Assembly: GCA_015227615.1 (NCBI GenBank)
Contig: JAALGZ010000015.1
Coordinates: forward strand, 831,001-895,000
DNA from: Labyrinthula sp. Ha
Taxonomy: Eukaryota; Sar; Bigyra; Labyrinthulida; Labyrinthulaceae
Reading direction: 5' to 3'
DNA length: 64,000 nt
The notes below the pieces were generated by a model. That model worked only from the letters and a program-made list of their open reading frames with translations. It was not told where the DNA came from and made no database searches. Made by a program: the position numbers and the translations under genes. Positions 13,801-21,617 of the stretch are shown here, in pieces (the stretch's first letter is position 1; each line of letters starts with the position of its first letter).

Positions 13801-15695
13801 TCCTGGAGAATACACAAGAATTTATTTCTGTAAGCTTTTCAATTTCAGCGTTCGATGTTCATAAAAAGTTAGGCGTGCTCGTGGTTGGGTGTGAGATATA
13901 TCCTGCAGGTCCCTCTCAGAACCTAACAGAAACTACTCGCATCAGTTTTCATGATATAGCCTCGACGAATGGGTTATTTACTATTGATAATCTTCAAGCC
14001 TCTACAGTAGAGCAAGTCAAGTTTAATCAAAAGGGGGATCGTTTGGTTGCAATCTTGTCTAATACATTATCCGGTGCAGCAACTAGTTTGAGAATTTATC
14101 ATTGCCTTGACAGAGGCTGGTCAAGTGGCACCCTTTTTTTCAGTTTTGACATTCACAAGAAAGTATTCGTAGTGATACCTCTCTTACAAAATATGTTGGT
14201 TACCGGAGGAGTCTCTTTTCTTTCGCTATTTACCAACTCGAATATATATAGCCCCGCGGTACTAGGGTCAGAGGTAGATAAACTGGAAGAACGTGATAGA
14301 GTTTATAGCAGCGGTGACGTTTCAGAATCCACCTCCCAAGTTTTTGTAGGGACTAACTACGGCGAGTTGTTGGAGTTTGAAGTATCAATGAAGGAATTTG
14401 TGGACTCCAAGCTAGTATTGAAGAAGGTAAAGATCTGGTCGGAACATGCGTTTACAGTGTGTAAGGCAATTAACAGAGGTAACTCTTGTGATATCCTGTT
14501 TGCAACGCGGGGGGGTGAGATTAAGGTATTGAAGGATGCAACAGTTCTTTCATGGCAAATTAACATCTTCTCGGAAAAGGTTTTGAAGAATCTGTTGTTT
14601 AAACCCAAGTGTGATACAATTAAAGCAATTGATTATTTCACTGAAGATAACACCTTGTCCTCAATTGTCGTTGGACTCGAGAGTGGCGAAATCTACCAAA
14701 TTTCATATTTGAAAAAAACTCTTGCTCTTGTGATGTCTAGCCACACGATTGGAGAGGTTGGGGCTCTAGCCGTCTGTCCGGTCAAAGCGGACTCTGATGA
14801 ATTCATCGTTACAACTGGTGATGACGGATTCTTGAACAAGTTTAACGTTACTAAGAAAAGGCTTACGAACACAAGACACGTTGGTCCCAGCCGCGCAGTC
14901 TGTTGCTCCACAAATGGCCAGTTCTTAGCTGTTGGTCTTGGTGTCTATTTTGAAGGTTTTGTAAATACTGCGATTCCTGGAAAAGCTTCACCAAAAGCCA
15001 AGGATGGGTCTGTCTTAATTTTTGATGAAGATTTCGAACTTCAATATGAACTTCGTGATTCAACAGAGAGAATAACATGCGTTAAGTTTTCCCCTACTGA
15101 CAAATTATTAGCCGTAGCTGTGCATGATCACATTTACATTTATGATGTAGAAGCTGCTTTTTCCTTATTGTTCAAACTCAAAGAGCTCAACAGTGCGGTG
15201 ACAAATATGGATTTTGATTCTTCTGGCGAATATATTCGTGCGTCAACTACGAATTATGACTTGAAATATTTTAATTTAGAAAAAAAGCTTATGATCCACG
15301 CGGTTTCATCCTTGAAGGATCTGGTATATGAAACGCAAAATTGTTGCTTTACATATGATGTGCAAGGTGTATGGCCTGAGATTAACGATACTGCTTATGA
15401 CATTCTCTCTATCGACGTTTCACCTAAGGTAAGTGTTTTCGAGTCACGAGATGATAGCATTTCTGTCTCAGGAAATCAATTTGTAGCTGTTGGTGACAAC
15501 AAGGGATTCTTGAAGCTTTACAGTTACCCAGCGCATCTTCGAGAAGAATTTAATAATCATGTTTGTGCTCGTAAGGCACACGGTTTTGCAACCACGTATG
15601 CTCGTTTCTCTTGCAATGGAAGTAAAGTTTTTGCACTTGGTGGCATTGATCGTACTATTAGTATTTGGCGTATCAAGGCAAAGCCAGACATCTAA
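7884..15695 (+). CDS. Giant EF-hand / triple EML-like WD40 protein, putatively N-acylated
   Basis: A single uninterrupted exon of 2,603 codons. The N-terminus MGQICGK offers Gly2 for N-myristoylation and Cys5 for palmitoylation. A calmodulin-like region follows, with EF-hand loops at 78-89 (DTDGNGLIDSFE) and 114-125 (DFDEDKKINVDE) and a weaker third near 172. The rest is a tandem array of EML/EMAP-type WD40 modules. HELP-like starts are seen at about 320-380 (VRLQWVVG), about 1095 (GEPWLKSIV, then a GxxLLYG segment) and about 1890 (RPWFKSIV). This three-module plan is that of EML5/EML6, which bind microtubules, but those have no EF-hands or acylation signal. I infer a Ca2+-responsive, membrane-associated microtubule scaffold, perhaps flagellar. 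Lack of any intron over 7.8 kb contrasts with its intron-bearing neighbours. The ATG is supported by the acylation motif. Confidence 0.9.
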   Translation: MGQICGKAKALKFAQPFCNMSKEDVYDLWEGFQDVAEGFGLNIEEFCEIILTLQGSFFAHSKKSAVVDLAEIFFRAMDTDGNGLIDSFETFCGLAALSAMSNKDKLKFFFMLFDFDEDKKINVDEMVLLLRSIVYGVEKLTDLHRHVDIQIPDELRIEEFCHACFKLFDIDMEDGILARACFLKFCIETPEIYSWITFFDNLSDYNALPTAKQESRFKYVEEAEISYNVKNLGSLQDELARNPNIYDLFVVGFYSSLVNSNNGLLLKNRALGFSLSKIKSVLNGLLTFVNPDDPCYETLELLTQGRDLALTKQMVKEKLTFLHGVEVRLQWVVGVNSMNNLFNSGSLAYVGRKVPQEIAYAAGNKLIVHDTVANVQRIYTGCKNYISCMTFCSMTNLVAVGERAYFPSIYFVDTESLHTVQYLPHHHTCGIKCLDFSQDGKYLLSVGMDDTRTVSVFHVLKGDRIFCKKSSASGIILDAKFQPCESGFAPHFVTCGVNHVHFWKFRDQASEKKSVLNRYGSVDVFFCISSVSLNRKGNTESRKRTLCGSLSGLVFVFNEERSLLRTIRCHDSVITKIVYLKERNEFVSVGFDGKARFMSAELEKIKAFDVVAYGCNSALICDVVATENEQKIALVYSSGVLCEVSVEDGTQSAAGPIQQCCGIGLEPTVNLFSADSFTKLTNLESSHNFSAMAIHPEKSEFFLAANDYYLRKFDFQSHSPLKARKYDYCFKCLCYTVNGCFIVAGVGETSSYNVGSENTSTHSGAYIVISGETMIPVLQARDTTKALNDIQLSPDGKWMAAAGEDSFIYLYTVKEETKTREKNLIFELEAKIKGHKNPVVSVEFSKDSLFIRSLGQKKTLLFHDVNSIGSVKPELVKFAEFHQPHAKRVSEIASFYKKERTIIQRNGYDEFQVSSCFFSSFGTDFTSSIIDPGNNFLFLGEHSGAVRLYNVFPGHEHLSKLIELHSSQTSNILYAPNFQQLFSQENSGTIYLFRVQYRTEEQGEHTSFFDEVNILSIVEDERQSEDDQKIILQLEHQLRLFLESKVISSWNENKRKLIELSLTSDLSASSRLVNKFAMANIPTKNPWGLAEASNDLNGEPWLKSIVKPTALANPDFSDLRGTAFTENYIYGPTLLYGTPLFYLDTNEICYCSGRYIILHQYNRLINKLGEASVTSTQRVFWGHKELCTALEYHKKTSLTLSADFSVEHGCDLLVWDIYSLEVKMTHFFLSSVPIVQIKCAPTSTVGIVRFDDICQTIIVYDFSIGLSLHKCSHGVGDILQCKFTPSLKGFIVADCSGISYYGLEQVKQNPLLECLQIQRQQNRLNSYVQKCYDFCYLSSTILCGMESGEIYVSQLVEEFHNNGEGTFYLTFEQSFFAHGSAVTTTQIANGALLTGSTDGKVKLWSTKFEEIYSYDCNKINLQDTVCTLFQNHLDSGVSNEVLEIISLVWVEENNIMYCLIRTQLAVALLQINLGSGIVTNPSEKNTQKDYKNVSLITEATLNTKVYAMAVSPDSLVFAVIGETPIVRVYDITAQTCVKAMKLPLGSSCLSFSPCGNFLAVGLGTNPNDESTRPSRYEMALDSNRMHLHSQLKLSGGFVVLRNVNLGNDILEIRHEGRDAKKYLTALQYSPNGNLLVCGSFENKLYIYDVNNEYTLQNTAELYTSYIQKMDFSNCGKFLRVNTNLKELIFFSLDTNTVEKCNEYSLKDTSFCSESCQLQYGYNGLHNNSVQKTWMLNRSSACQKEFSISVSDKSKTTALVAFVDSYGSLRITEFPSVGAQERQEYGYPPCLLYSSLLVPNVRVFSDRPTSCHFSCDSQFLLLLGDSNLVQQLKLVKEPSLLLENSLSIYQDKTDEIGKATSFIEQVAFDYWKLQYQDQKMLYALSTYNICAGVPTRPWFKSIVQRSPINETDPELEAKFSDSTPLSLSTQKPEAELELEFLFGSRFLDTQNGLTTIQGKKVVYSSGCHCVVLNILENTQEFISVSFSISAFDVHKKLGVLVVGCEIYPAGPSQNLTETTRISFHDIASTNGLFTIDNLQASTVEQVKFNQKGDRLVAILSNTLSGAATSLRIYHCLDRGWSSGTLFFSFDIHKKVFVVIPLLQNMLVTGGVSFLSLFTNSNIYSPAVLGSEVDKLEERDRVYSSGDVSESTSQVFVGTNYGELLEFEVSMKEFVDSKLVLKKVKIWSEHAFTVCKAINRGNSCDILFATRGGEIKVLKDATVLSWQINIFSEKVLKNLLFKPKCDTIKAIDYFTEDNTLSSIVVGLESGEIYQISYLKKTLALVMSSHTIGEVGALAVCPVKADSDEFIVTTGDDGFLNKFNVTKKRLTNTRHVGPSRAVCCSTNGQFLAVGLGVYFEGFVNTAIPGKASPKAKDGSVLIFDEDFELQYELRDSTERITCVKFSPTDKLLAVAVHDHIYIYDVEAAFSLLFKLKELNSAVTNMDFDSSGEYIRASTTNYDLKYFNLEKKLMIHAVSSLKDLVYETQNCCFTYDVQGVWPEINDTAYDILSIDVSPKVSVFESRDDSISVSGNQFVAVGDNKGFLKLYSYPAHLREEFNNHVCARKAHGFATTYARFSCNGSKVFALGGIDRTISIWRIKAKPDI

Positions 15696-17195
15696 CATGA
15701 CTAATTCCTCAAGATCTAAGTTGGGCTAAGAATATTTAGCTTAAGTTTTAAGATATTGGTTGCTCGGGGTCAAATGTTCATCTTATACCACTTCAACAGT
15801 ATACAACCAAAATACTTTGAGGTAGTTGAACGCATGGGACATTTGAGATCATTATGGTCTTACAAAATCATTCGATGCATGAGACCTATGTAGCTATGAT
15901 GCGAAACATTTAATGCCAGACATTGGCAAAATATTCTTTTAGTGGAAGAGGTTATCCTTTTCTATTGATAATTAGAAGAACATATCATATATGACTAGAC
16001 TAAGTAACTTGAAAATCTAGATTCCAGAGAAGATGAAGATTTAAATCATCTTTAATTCTCAGGATACTTCTCTCAACTAGCAAAAAAAGAAATGAAGATA
16101 TCCAAAATTCTGCCCAGGGGATCTTATACATATATGGATCTACATCTTCAAAATGTACTTTAGAACTTTGGTATCTATGACCTTGAAGAGTTTAGTTGAG
16201 AAAGGGTGGTACGGCTAATGTGTAACAAAATACCAAGAGGCTAATCATTTACCTACAACACGCCGCAAATGATATCGTTAGTAGAATAAGGAAGTTCTTC
16301 ATTCATGCTAGTTTTATCATACGAAATATGGTGGCCCACACTCAATGTCGGTGCCATGGTTAATTACCCCGAGAAACAGTCTTGCCTTTTAAGAAGAATT
16401 AGTAAAACTTTTTATGTCGCTTCTTGCTATCAAACTAAAAAATAATTATAACGGCTGAATTAGATTAGCTTCGATATGGCAGCTGTTATAGGAGGTTGGC
16501 TTTGTGAAAATAGTATTTTGTACTTAAGGTTTGCTTTGTGATCCAGAGAATAACTTCGCATCTCTATAGTGAAGAGAGGAGAGCAAGATGATGCGAAAAA
16601 TCTAGCAACTAATGAAAAAAATATCTCAATGGAAGAACTGAAACAAAGATATAAAAAATCTGTCCAGAATTGGTAACAGCATTCTTGTGTCAGGTTATAA
16701 CACCAGTAATTCAAGGAAGAAACATAGCCCTGTCGAAAACTTATGGTCATAGAGGAAAATGCTTTAAGGTATATAAATAATCATTATGCATAAATCTTAA
16801 GTTGCTAGATTTATATTCTGCAGTTTTGTCTCTTGGGGGAAAAGTATGTGTTAGACACACGAGCACTGGAAGAATGCTGTGAAGCAAACTTTCGAGTATG
16901 CTTCTTAGGACTAGAAATGCTCTAGCTACATAAGAGAAAACTATAAGAACCAATTAAATTTGAAATCATTAGATTGATATAAAGAACTATTGTTATTGAA
17001 ATCTTTTCATTTCACTTGAAGTACATCAGAGCTTTAACAAGATTTATTTCTAAACTATTTATTACTCTTACAAATAACTTCAACTGTTCTATGAGAGATC
17101 TTCTTCCAGTTCTGAAACTATTGAGCTACATTTATTATTATTATTTCTCTTTTTTTAGATTTTCTTCCATTGTATTGTTTTACGTATTCAACACC
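15696..17195. other. Intergenic, no gene seen
   Basis: About 1.5 kb of AT-rich sequence between the EML-like gene and the dioxygenase gene. Two overlapping minus-strand open frames at 16.46-16.95 kb have no recognisable family features. One AACGGCT word occurs at about 16450. Confidence 0.5.
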
Positions 17196-17200
17196 AACGG
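17196..17200 (+). promoter_or_regulatory. AACGG site upstream of the dioxygenase gene
   Basis: CAACGGTAATTATT lies about 106 bp before the ATG at 17306. The flanking AACGGTAAT is shared with the site at 38278 upstream of the membrane-protein gene. Confidence 0.3.
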
Positions 17201-17305
17201 TAATTATTTGATGCTATTCTGTATTCTATCCATATATAGCCAGCAAAAATAGTGTCCCCATCACTAAACCTTAATACCGCATTACCACAAAGAACAGCAA
17301 AGAAA

Positions 17306-18479
17306 ATGAGAAACACAGTCCTAAGACGTTGTTTCACAACACAGGCGATTAAGCACCCTTTCATCAGTTGGTACAATTATATCACTATTCATTCCATAGT
17401 AAGCCTCTTTTTGATCCAACGTGTTCAAGAAAATCACGAGATAGGTTCCTAGATGAGGTACATGCTGCTCTTAAGACAAATGGATATTTTTATGCGGCGG
17501 ATATCGAGCCACTGGATCAAAGTTACATAAAGAGATCCTATAGTTTTCTTGAGGAGCTTCATCAACTTCCTAAAGAGCAAAAAATGAAGTTTGTCAAGTA
17601 ATTTCTCTCGCATTTATTCTTTTCTAGACCTCATGGCACATACTCGGGATTAGATTGCGGAGAGGAATACGCAGAGTTAAATTATGAAGAAGGAACTGTA
17701 TCATCCGTTCGTTCCTGGGATTTTACTATGAAACATTCATATGAAAACTATGGATTAAACTATCCAACTGAGAAAGAACAAAATCTCTCACAAAGCTTCA
17801 AAGAGTTCATGGACGAGTCCTATTTAAAACAAAACCTCTTTGGAGAAAAATTTGTTGCAGCTCTTGAAGAGATCCTATCGCTAAAAGAAGGAACTTTGAC
17901 AAAGTCGTTTTTCAATAGTAAAAGTAAGAAATTTGCTGACGAAGATCTTGGAACTGTGCGTTTTCTCTACTATCCCGGATCTTCTGAAAATGAAACAAAA
18001 GAAGCAAACCTTGGAATATCCGCGCATACTGACTTCGAGCTTTTCACTCTTATGCATCAAGACAATCACGGATTACAATTTTTAAAGCCGCTAACAGGTA
18101 TATTTTATTATTCACTTAACTGGCAGAAAAGTATGGGTTTTCAAGAGACTGGATCGACGCACCAGTTAGCGAGCATTTTGTTGTAACAGTTGGAGATTGC
18201 TTAGAGCGATTTACAAATGGATATTTGTTAGCTACCCCACATAGAGTTATTCAAAGAGAGGAACCTAGAAGAAGCATAATTAGATTTGCTGCTTTAGAAC
18301 CCGAGGCAAAGATTGAGCCCTTAGTTGAGCATAATCCTGGATTGTTTGGCACAAATCCAAGATATACGCCTACTACTATGAAACAGCATATGTCCACAAC
18401 ATTAAATAACTTGAATCAAGGAATGGGGAGTTGGGATCAAGATAAACATCAAAGTTTGACAGCCACTTACAAGTATTAA
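17306..18479 (+). CDS. 2-oxoglutarate/Fe(II)-dependent dioxygenase, IPNS-like (4 exons)
   Basis: Exons 17306-17370, 17400-17597, 17628-18097 and 18127-18479 join into 362 codons (361 aa). The introns are 29, 30 and 29 bp. The protein belongs to the isopenicillin-N-synthase-like / plant-type dioxygenase family. PFISCKPLFDP is the usual N-terminal strand, and ALKTNGYFYAADI matches the family's G-F-F region. The iron ligands are His and Asp in ISAHTDFE (about 221 and 223) and His in ATPHRV (about 282). The 2-oxoglutarate anchor is an Arg-x-Ser in EEPRRSIIRF. The first 15 residues (MRNTVLRRCFTTQAI) are basic and Ser/Thr-rich like a mitochondrial presequence, which is inference. Substrate cannot be read from the sequence. 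It converges with the WD40-FN3 gene, the stop codons being 17 bp apart. Confidence 0.92.
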
Positions 18480-18496
18480 AAGGTAAGTTTTGATTC

Positions 18497-20419
18497 TTAC
18501 TTTCTCAAAGGAAAAACAGTTTCAGCTGATTTTGATGGGGGTGAAAACTTCCCATGTCCAAAATTATTGACGGCAGCGACTTTAAATTGGTAAATGAAAC
18601 CGAAATCAAGGAATTTGCAGGTATATGTGCAGATGTCATGGGTATTAAGTATGTCCTTGTTTTCTCCATGAACTAAGAGATCATGCTGCTCTATTTTCTG
18701 CTCAGTGTTTTTATTGAAATGTTTAAATTTACCACCTTTAATTCGAAGAGCAAAGTTTTTAATCTTGTCTCCGCCATTGAAGGGACAAGACCAAGTAAGA
18801 TTAATTCGATTCTCTTGAACTAGAGTAACATTGAGTTCTGTAATCTCATCAGGAACCCCAGACCTGCATTTAATTTCATCGCTCCATTCCCCTACTTCAC
18901 TCCAGCCAATTCTATTCTGAGCTTGAAATGAAAAGGTGTAAGTCTCACCTGGAACTAAATTTGTTGCTGTGTAGGAAATTGCTGAACTTTTTGCTTTATT
19001 TGTGAAATTCTCAGACTTAATTTTGAATTGGCTTTTTCTTTTGATCATGGCCTTGAATTCATCAATCACCTCTCCACATGCTACTGGAGACAAGAACTCC
19101 AAAATACAAAATTCTTTTTCCTTTTGCACCAACTTAGGCTTGCTAATCTTCTTTGGTGCAGCAAGGTACAGGTTCCAGTATGTCATTACTCCATCTGGGG
19201 TAAAGGAAAGTAACTGTGGTAGTTTCTGTACATCAAAGTACGGCACTAGCAATTTGGTGCCGCATTGGAGACCTTCAAGATTTCGTAAAACATTTAATTG
19301 AGAATTGGGCAGTTCGAAACCACACAAAATAATGCTCCCACATTCCAATGCTGCAGCAAATGGTGCAACTTCCTCTTGGAACATTGATGTCACTTCGCTC
19401 CTTCGTTCTGTGGCATGCGCAATGCTTATCAAAGAGATTACTGGGTTTTTTACATCAAGGTAGGATTGAACTTGTCCATCTTCAAGATTCCAGGCTTTGA
19501 GTAATCCATCAAATGATGCAGAGATTAAGTAGGAGGAGTTTCCCATGGCATCTTTTACAGGTTCAAGGCCAGAGATGGTGTCACAATGGGAGAGTTTGTC
19601 GCAATGTTTTTGTTTACCTACATCATGGTTGTGAAGAATTCCACAGAAACCTCTTTGATTTCTCAGATGAGTTTGTTTCTCTTGGCTCAGGTACTGCTTC
19701 AGCTCGCTTTTAAAATCTTTCTTTGCATTATTACTCGTGTTTTCTTCATTTAACTCTTTCGCTTCTTTTTTAAATGCCTCTTCAAAGATTCGCTCAAATT
19801 TAGGCATTCTACAATAGAAACAGTCTTCAAAAGGTACATCACTTTTGGAAATATGTTGTCTTCGCGTAATGAGATCATAAAAAGAAAATATCTTAATCAC
19901 TGGGAGATTGAAATCTCCAGATACGGCGAGGAGATCTCCTTTGGATTCTTGCTTGAAAAATTGGATGCACTGAATGGCTGTTTCATCAAAGCAATGAACA
20001 TCTGCTGTTGTTTCTTTCGTCATCAAATTAAAAATAGTTAAAAAACCATCAATAAAGCCTAATATAAGAAAAGTGGATTCCTCAATTTGAATTAGAAGAG
20101 AAGCTGTGAGAGCTGAATGGTATGGAACATCTAATCCCGTTTTGGCAAAAGTTTCAAAAAGCTCTCCTGAGAATGAATGGGTCAAGAAAGTAACTTTTTT
20201 ATCATCTTGTACCATGTTAATCCAGCTAATGTTCTCAAATGGTAGTTTTTTCCTTCTTCCAAGCTCCCTCGATTTAATGTTAATTCTTATTTGAAATAAT
20301 CCGTCCCAGAGTGTGTTAACCAGCCATATTTCTTCCTCACATTCTTTTGCAAGCAGCTTGACTTGTAGAATGTTCTTCACTCCCAGGTATTTCTCACCAT
20401 CATATTCTATGGCAAACAT
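18497..20419 (-). CDS. WD40 propeller plus fibronectin type III domains
   Basis: A single-exon 640-aa protein starting at a true ATG (MFAIEYDGEKYLG). Residues about 1-430 contain degenerate WD40-type blades, for example LISASFDGLLKAWNLEDG near 300-320 and LLSFTPDGVMTYWNL near 405. A Lys/Glu-rich linker at about 205-250 could form a coiled coil. Two fibronectin type III domains follow. The first ends around SAISYTATNLVPGETYTFSF ... AQNRIGWSEVGEWSD (about 480-525), and the second runs about 533-637 (VTLVQENRINLTWSCP ... YQFKVAAVNNFGHGKFSPPS). There is no signal peptide, so these FN3 domains are probably intracellular. The combination recalls axonemal or cytoskeletal scaffolds, but I cannot name an orthologue. 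No AACGG site was seen in its upstream region. Confidence 0.85.
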   Translation of the reverse strand: MFAIEYDGEKYLGVKNILQVKLLAKECEEEIWLVNTLWDGLFQIRINIKSRELGRRKKLPFENISWINMVQDDKKVTFLTHSFSGELFETFAKTGLDVPYHSALTASLLIQIEESTFLILGFIDGFLTIFNLMTKETTADVHCFDETAIQCIQFFKQESKGDLLAVSGDFNLPVIKIFSFYDLITRRQHISKSDVPFEDCFYCRMPKFERIFEEAFKKEAKELNEENTSNNAKKDFKSELKQYLSQEKQTHLRNQRGFCGILHNHDVGKQKHCDKLSHCDTISGLEPVKDAMGNSSYLISASFDGLLKAWNLEDGQVQSYLDVKNPVISLISIAHATERRSEVTSMFQEEVAPFAAALECGSIILCGFELPNSQLNVLRNLEGLQCGTKLLVPYFDVQKLPQLLSFTPDGVMTYWNLYLAAPKKISKPKLVQKEKEFCILEFLSPVACGEVIDEFKAMIKRKSQFKIKSENFTNKAKSSAISYTATNLVPGETYTFSFQAQNRIGWSEVGEWSDEIKCRSGVPDEITELNVTLVQENRINLTWSCPFNGGDKIKNFALRIKGGKFKHFNKNTEQKIEQHDLLVHGENKDILNTHDICTYTCKFLDFGFIYQFKVAAVNNFGHGKFSPPSKSAETVFPLRK

Positions 20420-20576
20420 ACCATATGATTATTTAACGTCATTAGACATACTCGAAGGAAATCATAGAAAATAGAATTGACCGTGGTTAGCACGTCTCAT
20501 AGAAAACTCTCCAAGGCGCCCAATGGCATTTTATTTAAAGCTGATAATTTCTTCCGCATTGAGACCAAACCTCTAA

Positions 20577-20771
20577 TCAATGAAAATGTGAGGAACGGAA
20601 GTAAATACACTTTTTAAAACTTATGCCTATAAAGTTTTTTACCTTCAGATTCTTCTCCTGATACTCTCCTGAAAATGATGGAGGGTTCCATATAGCTGCA
20701 ATAGTTAAATTCCTGGATTTTCTTGAGGTGGTTGATGAAACCAAATTAGCAGAGGTAAGCAGAGCCTTCAT
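20577..20771 (-). CDS. Possible small mitochondrial-type protein, uncertain structure
   Basis: An ATG-started frame of 64 codons lies between two real genes. Its N-terminus (MKALLTSANLVSSTTSRKSR) has the Ser/Thr/Arg-rich, acid-free look of a mitochondrial presequence and is followed by NLTIAAIWNPPSFSGEYQEK. After EKNLK a GTAAAA donor could start an intron, with acceptors at several distances, so the C-terminus is unclear. I recognise no family. At this length and base composition chance cannot be excluded. Confidence 0.25.
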   Translation of the reverse strand: MKALLTSANLVSSTTSRKSRNLTIAAIWNPPSFSGEYQEKNLKVKNFIGISFKKCIYFRSSHFH

Positions 20772-21505
20772 GAGTGCTTACTAGTAATGCAGAGATCGGT
20801 TGATGCGAGTTTCTGAAGATCAATAACATTACTTGACCTTTAACCCCTGCCTTACTCGCAGTATTTAGACTACTAGAAAGTTCACGTATTGTGTACCCGA
20901 AGGATAAGGAATTACCTTTAATTCAGTTGAAGTAAACTATGAAGAAGAGCAGAATAAAGCGAATGCCCATAAAACATAGCTTCTTCCCACTTTTCACGCT
21001 TATAAAAAATTTGAGGTAAGAATACTCTTATTTACCATGAGAGTGTACTCGCCTTTTATGAATTAGCATTTGGCTGCAGGATCAAACAATATGGGGGAAG
21101 ATCTTAAGCACTTATTCTTTTTAGTTCTCCCTTAGGAATTTTAATTAAACTATGTATACCAAATTAAAAGTTTCTCTTCTAAAGCTGAATTGTACGTCAA
21201 AATTATGCATGGTCTATAGTCATTTATGTGAAAGCAACAAGGATGCGGATTCTCAATTATACAAGGATTCATGTCTCTCAAGACCTACATTACAATTTCA
21301 GCCTCAGATCAATGACCTTATCTTTGTTTCGACTCGCACAAACATATCCTTACCCTCAGCTTCATAATGAGATTATATCTCCTTCCATGATAACTAAGAA
21401 GGAAGTATTCCATGTGGGCGCATGTACTCTTTAACTTAATATATGATTACTGTAGTCAAAGTTGGGCCATGAGACCAAATTTATATCTTTATTGCAAAGA
21501 TGGAT

Positions 21506-21591
21506 AACGGCTACAAGAGCGAAACTATGAAATATCCAAGAAGGCGCACTAGCGGTTAGAACAAAGATCGTATAAAGTGTACTAAGCCGTT
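21506..21591. promoter_or_regulatory. AACGG/TAGCGGTT cluster upstream of the ADAM-like gene
   Basis: AACGGCTA at 21506-21513 is identical to the HGD/EML promoter site. ACTAGCGGTT at 21548-21557 recurs exactly at 38475. GCCGTTTA lies at 21586-21593, about 27 bp before the ATG at 21618, much as the site in front of the EML-like gene sits about 28 bp before its ATG. Confidence 0.4.
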
Positions 21592-21617
21592 TATAAACAA
21601 TAAATTGTTGATAAATT

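Noticed and set aside
16460-16953. Two overlapping minus-strand frames with hydrophobic stretches
   Set aside because: Hydrophobicity follows from T-rich sequence; no conserved features.
21152-21434. Two overlapping frames of about 70 codons upstream of the ADAM-like gene
   Set aside because: They overlap in different frames, one lacks an ATG, and neither resembles a protein family.
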